Source of the DNA: Tenacibaculum sp.
GTDB taxonomy: Bacteria; Bacteroidota; Bacteroidia; Flavobacteriales; Flavobacteriaceae
Direction: 5' to 3'
Assembly (NCBI GenBank): GCA_020631475.1
Contig: JAHDHE010000003.1
Span: 1-64,000 of the forward strand
DNA: 64,000 bases
Positions 61,982 through 64,000 of this stretch are shown piece after piece. A program made the position numbers and the translations under genes. The notes beneath the pieces were generated by a model. That model searched no databases, was not told the origin of the DNA, and saw nothing but the letters and a program-made list of their open reading frames with translations. Positions within the stretch are counted from its first letter, which is position 1. Each line of letters begins with the position of its first letter.

Positions 61982-63901
61982 ATGAAACGTTACTTAATCC
62001 TATTTTTCATTGTTGCATTCTCTTTATTAAGCTGTTCAAAAAAAGAGACTGTAGAAACATCAAAAGAAGACACCTACGTCCAAGGCAATTTCAATAAAGA
62101 GGAAGTGCAAATTACCATGAGAGATGGAACAAAACTCCACACTACTATTTACTCTCCAAAAGATACCAGTAAAGTATATCCTATTTTATTGCAACGTACT
62201 CCATATAGCTGTAGACCTTATGGTAAAGATCAATTCAGAAAAAAAATTGGTCCAAATCCTATTTTAATGAAAGAAGGAAACATTATCGTATATCAAGATG
62301 TTCGTGGTCGTTGGATGAGTGAAGGTGTATATGACAATATGCGTGCTTACATTCCAAATAAAACAGAAAAACAATCTGACGAAACAACAGATACTTACGA
62401 CACTATTGATTGGTTGGTGAAAAACATAAAAAACAATAATGGAAAAGTGGGTACTTGGGGAATTTCGTACCCTGGACATTACGCAACTGTTTCTACTATT
62501 GATGCACACCCTGCTTTAAAAGCAGCATCACCTCAAGCATCTATTGGAGATTTCTTTTTTGATGATTTCCACCACAATGGTGCGTTTTTATTGAGCTATT
62601 TTAAAGCTATTTCGTTATTTGGAACCTACAAAGATCAACCAACAGATTCTGCGTGGTATTCTTTTCCTGAGATGAAAACGCAAGATCAATATCAGTTTTT
62701 CTTAGACAATGGTCCGTTAAAAAACTTAAACCAATATTTTCAATATGATAAATTAGATACCAAAACTGCTGAGAGTAAGAATCGTATTGATGATTTCTTT
62801 TGGAAAGAAATTGTTGAACATCCTAATTACGACTCTGTTTGGAAAAGTAAAGGAATTATACAGCATTTAAACAAAGTACCTTCTACTGTAGCAACCATGG
62901 TTGTTGGTGGTTGGTTTGATGCTGAAGATTTATATGGCCCATTAGAAACTTATAAAAATATTGAAAAACATCAACCAAACAATTACAATACATTGGTTTT
63001 TGGACCTTGGGATCATGGTGGATGGTCGAGAAATAAAGTTCCTAATAAAGTAGGGAACTATTATTTTGGGGATTCTATTTCTTTAAAGTTCCAAAAAAAT
63101 ATTGAAACAAAATTCTTTAATCACTTCTTAAAAGGTAATGGTTCTAAAAATAGTGGATTACCAGAAGCACACGTTTTTGATACTGGTAAAAAAGAATGGA
63201 AATCATATGATATATGGCCACCAAAAAACATTGAAAAAGAAACTTTTTATTTATCAGAAAATCAAGAATTAACGGCAGCTAAAAAATCAGAATCTAAAAT
63301 CAGCTTTATAAGTGATATTAAACGTCCTGTTCCGTATTCTGAAGATATTAAAACCGTTTTTACACCTCGTAAATATATGACCGACGATCAACGTTTTGCT
63401 GCTCGTAGACCAGACGTTTTAGTTTTTGAAACCAATGTTTTAACCGAAGATTTAACTCTTGCAGGTGATATTTTAGCAAAACTAAATGTAGCCACAACTG
63501 GTACTGCTGCCGATTGGATTGTAAAAGTTATTGATGTTCATCCGCATGATTTAAAAAATGATAACAAAGAAATGCAATCGCATTTAAAACTAAGTAATTA
63601 TCATATGATGATTCGTAGCGAAGTAATGCGTGGACGTTTTAGAAATGATTTTTCTAAACCAGAACCTTTTACACCGAACATAAAAACAACGGTAAATATT
63701 AAGTTGCAAGATGTCTTTCATACAATTAAGAAAGGACACAAGCTACAAATACAAGTACAAAGCACGTGGTTTCCTTTAATTGATTTGAATCCGCAAACCT
63801 ATGTAGATAATATTTATAAAGCTGACGAAAAAGATTTTAAAACTCAAACACATTCGGTTTTTACAGATTCGAGTATTGAGTTTAATGTATTGAAACAATA
63901 G
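61982..63901 (+). CDS. CocE/NonD family hydrolase (S15) lipoprotein
   Basis: This 639-residue protein has lipobox 'SLLSCSKKE'. The Xaa-Pro dipeptidyl-peptidase (S15/CocE) alpha/beta-hydrolase domain is clear: 'PILLQRTPYSCRPYG', oxyanion-region 'VYQDVRGRWMSEG', nucleophile Ser near 161 in 'GTWGISYPGHYA', and His in 'FGPWDHGGW'. The C-terminal jelly-roll domain ends with 'HKLQIQVQSTWFPLIDLNP'. It cleaves ester or peptide bonds; substrate not known. It follows the metzincin gene on the same strand by 87 bases, with a terminator between. Confidence 0.93.
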   Translation: MKRYLILFFIVAFSLLSCSKKETVETSKEDTYVQGNFNKEEVQITMRDGTKLHTTIYSPKDTSKVYPILLQRTPYSCRPYGKDQFRKKIGPNPILMKEGNIIVYQDVRGRWMSEGVYDNMRAYIPNKTEKQSDETTDTYDTIDWLVKNIKNNNGKVGTWGISYPGHYATVSTIDAHPALKAASPQASIGDFFFDDFHHNGAFLLSYFKAISLFGTYKDQPTDSAWYSFPEMKTQDQYQFFLDNGPLKNLNQYFQYDKLDTKTAESKNRIDDFFWKEIVEHPNYDSVWKSKGIIQHLNKVPSTVATMVVGGWFDAEDLYGPLETYKNIEKHQPNNYNTLVFGPWDHGGWSRNKVPNKVGNYYFGDSISLKFQKNIETKFFNHFLKGNGSKNSGLPEAHVFDTGKKEWKSYDIWPPKNIEKETFYLSENQELTAAKKSESKISFISDIKRPVPYSEDIKTVFTPRKYMTDDQRFAARRPDVLVFETNVLTEDLTLAGDILAKLNVATTGTAADWIVKVIDVHPHDLKNDNKEMQSHLKLSNYHMMIRSEVMRGRFRNDFSKPEPFTPNIKTTVNIKLQDVFHTIKKGHKLQIQVQSTWFPLIDLNPQTYVDNIYKADEKDFKTQTHSVFTDSSIEFNVLKQ

Positions 63902-63932
63902 TATTATAAAGTGTCCTTAATAATATTAATAA

Positions 63933-64000
63933 ATGAAAGTAAGTTCTAAAATAATTTTTCTATTAATACTAATTAGCTTTCTTAACTGTACACAAAATAC
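63933..64000 (+). CDS. Start of a lipoprotein gene (truncated by window)
   Basis: An ATG 31 bases after the CocE gene opens a frame with a basic start and a hydrophobic core (MKVSSKIIFLLILIS) ending in 'FLNCTQN', a plausible lipobox. Only 22 codons are visible, so the family cannot be named. Confidence 0.55.
   Translation, partial: MKVSSKIIFLLILISFLNCTQN

Overview
The window is a low-GC chromosomal segment of a Bacteroidota bacterium, almost certainly a marine-type member of the family Flavobacteriaceae (Tenacibaculum/Polaribacter-like; the genus is an inference). Evidence: protein families restricted to or typical of the group (ABC permease fused to M1 aminopeptidase, DUF4197, DUF4136, DUF5522-like, DUF5117/5118 metzincin, DUF6588-like), Bacteroidota-type promoters (TTTG-N19-TAnnTTTG), weak Shine-Dalgarno signals, many SPII lipoproteins, and dispersed palindromic repeats beginning GTCATT..., typical of flavobacterial intergenic DNA. 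No rRNA, tRNA, CRISPR array, prophage or intact IS element was seen.

Layout. 0-1.6 kb: 3' end of purM, a 182-bp inverted-repeat element, a DUF4197 lipoprotein and a small Cys-rich DUF5522-like gene. 1.7-6.9 kb: ABC ATPase plus ABC permease/M1 peptidase fusion and a DUF4136 lipoprotein. 6.9-11.4 kb: histidine degradation (hutH-hutU) with a divergent LysR regulator. 11.5-16.5 kb: a mini-gluzincin-like protein, the fused cobalamin-dependent mutase icmF (with an in-frame repeat insertion) and an ECF sigma factor/membrane protein pair. 16.7-22.0 kb: recQ and a tricorn-type S41 protease. 22.1-29.6 kb: complete tryptophan operon trpE-G-D-(four-helix-bundle gene)-C-F-B-A on the minus strand, preceded by a Trp leader peptide and attenuator. 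29.8-37.9 kb: asnB, gyrB, an M61 peptidase and a YgiQ radical-SAM protein. 38-44.9 kb: accessory-looking block with CPBP protease, LytTR membrane regulator, alpha/beta hydrolase, S41-TPR protein, two membrane proteins, a divergent PAS-LuxR regulator and a SLATT-like 2-TM protein. 44.9-46.1 kb: sigZ, a 34-aa metallothionein-like protein and DUF3703 with two matching ECF-type promoters. 46.1-64 kb: FKBP isomerase, amidohydrolase, two DoxX proteins, M28 peptidase, a plugless outer-membrane barrel with a 1006-aa TPR protein, ftsE, mdh, a DUF6588-like protein, DJ-1/PfpI lipoprotein, metzincin, CocE/NonD hydrolase and the start of another lipoprotein.

Most interesting signals: (1) a classical trp attenuator, with a leader peptide containing three consecutive Trp codons and mutually exclusive RNA stems, in a phylum where such systems are little described; (2) an 84-bp intergenic-type repeat inserted exactly in frame in icmF; (3) repeats in nearly every junction of the trp operon, one of them flanking a four-helix-bundle (S23-type) gene that looks like mobile cargo; (4) a compact SigZ/metallothionein/DUF3703 module with a repeated ECF promoter motif, a candidate metal-stress regulon.
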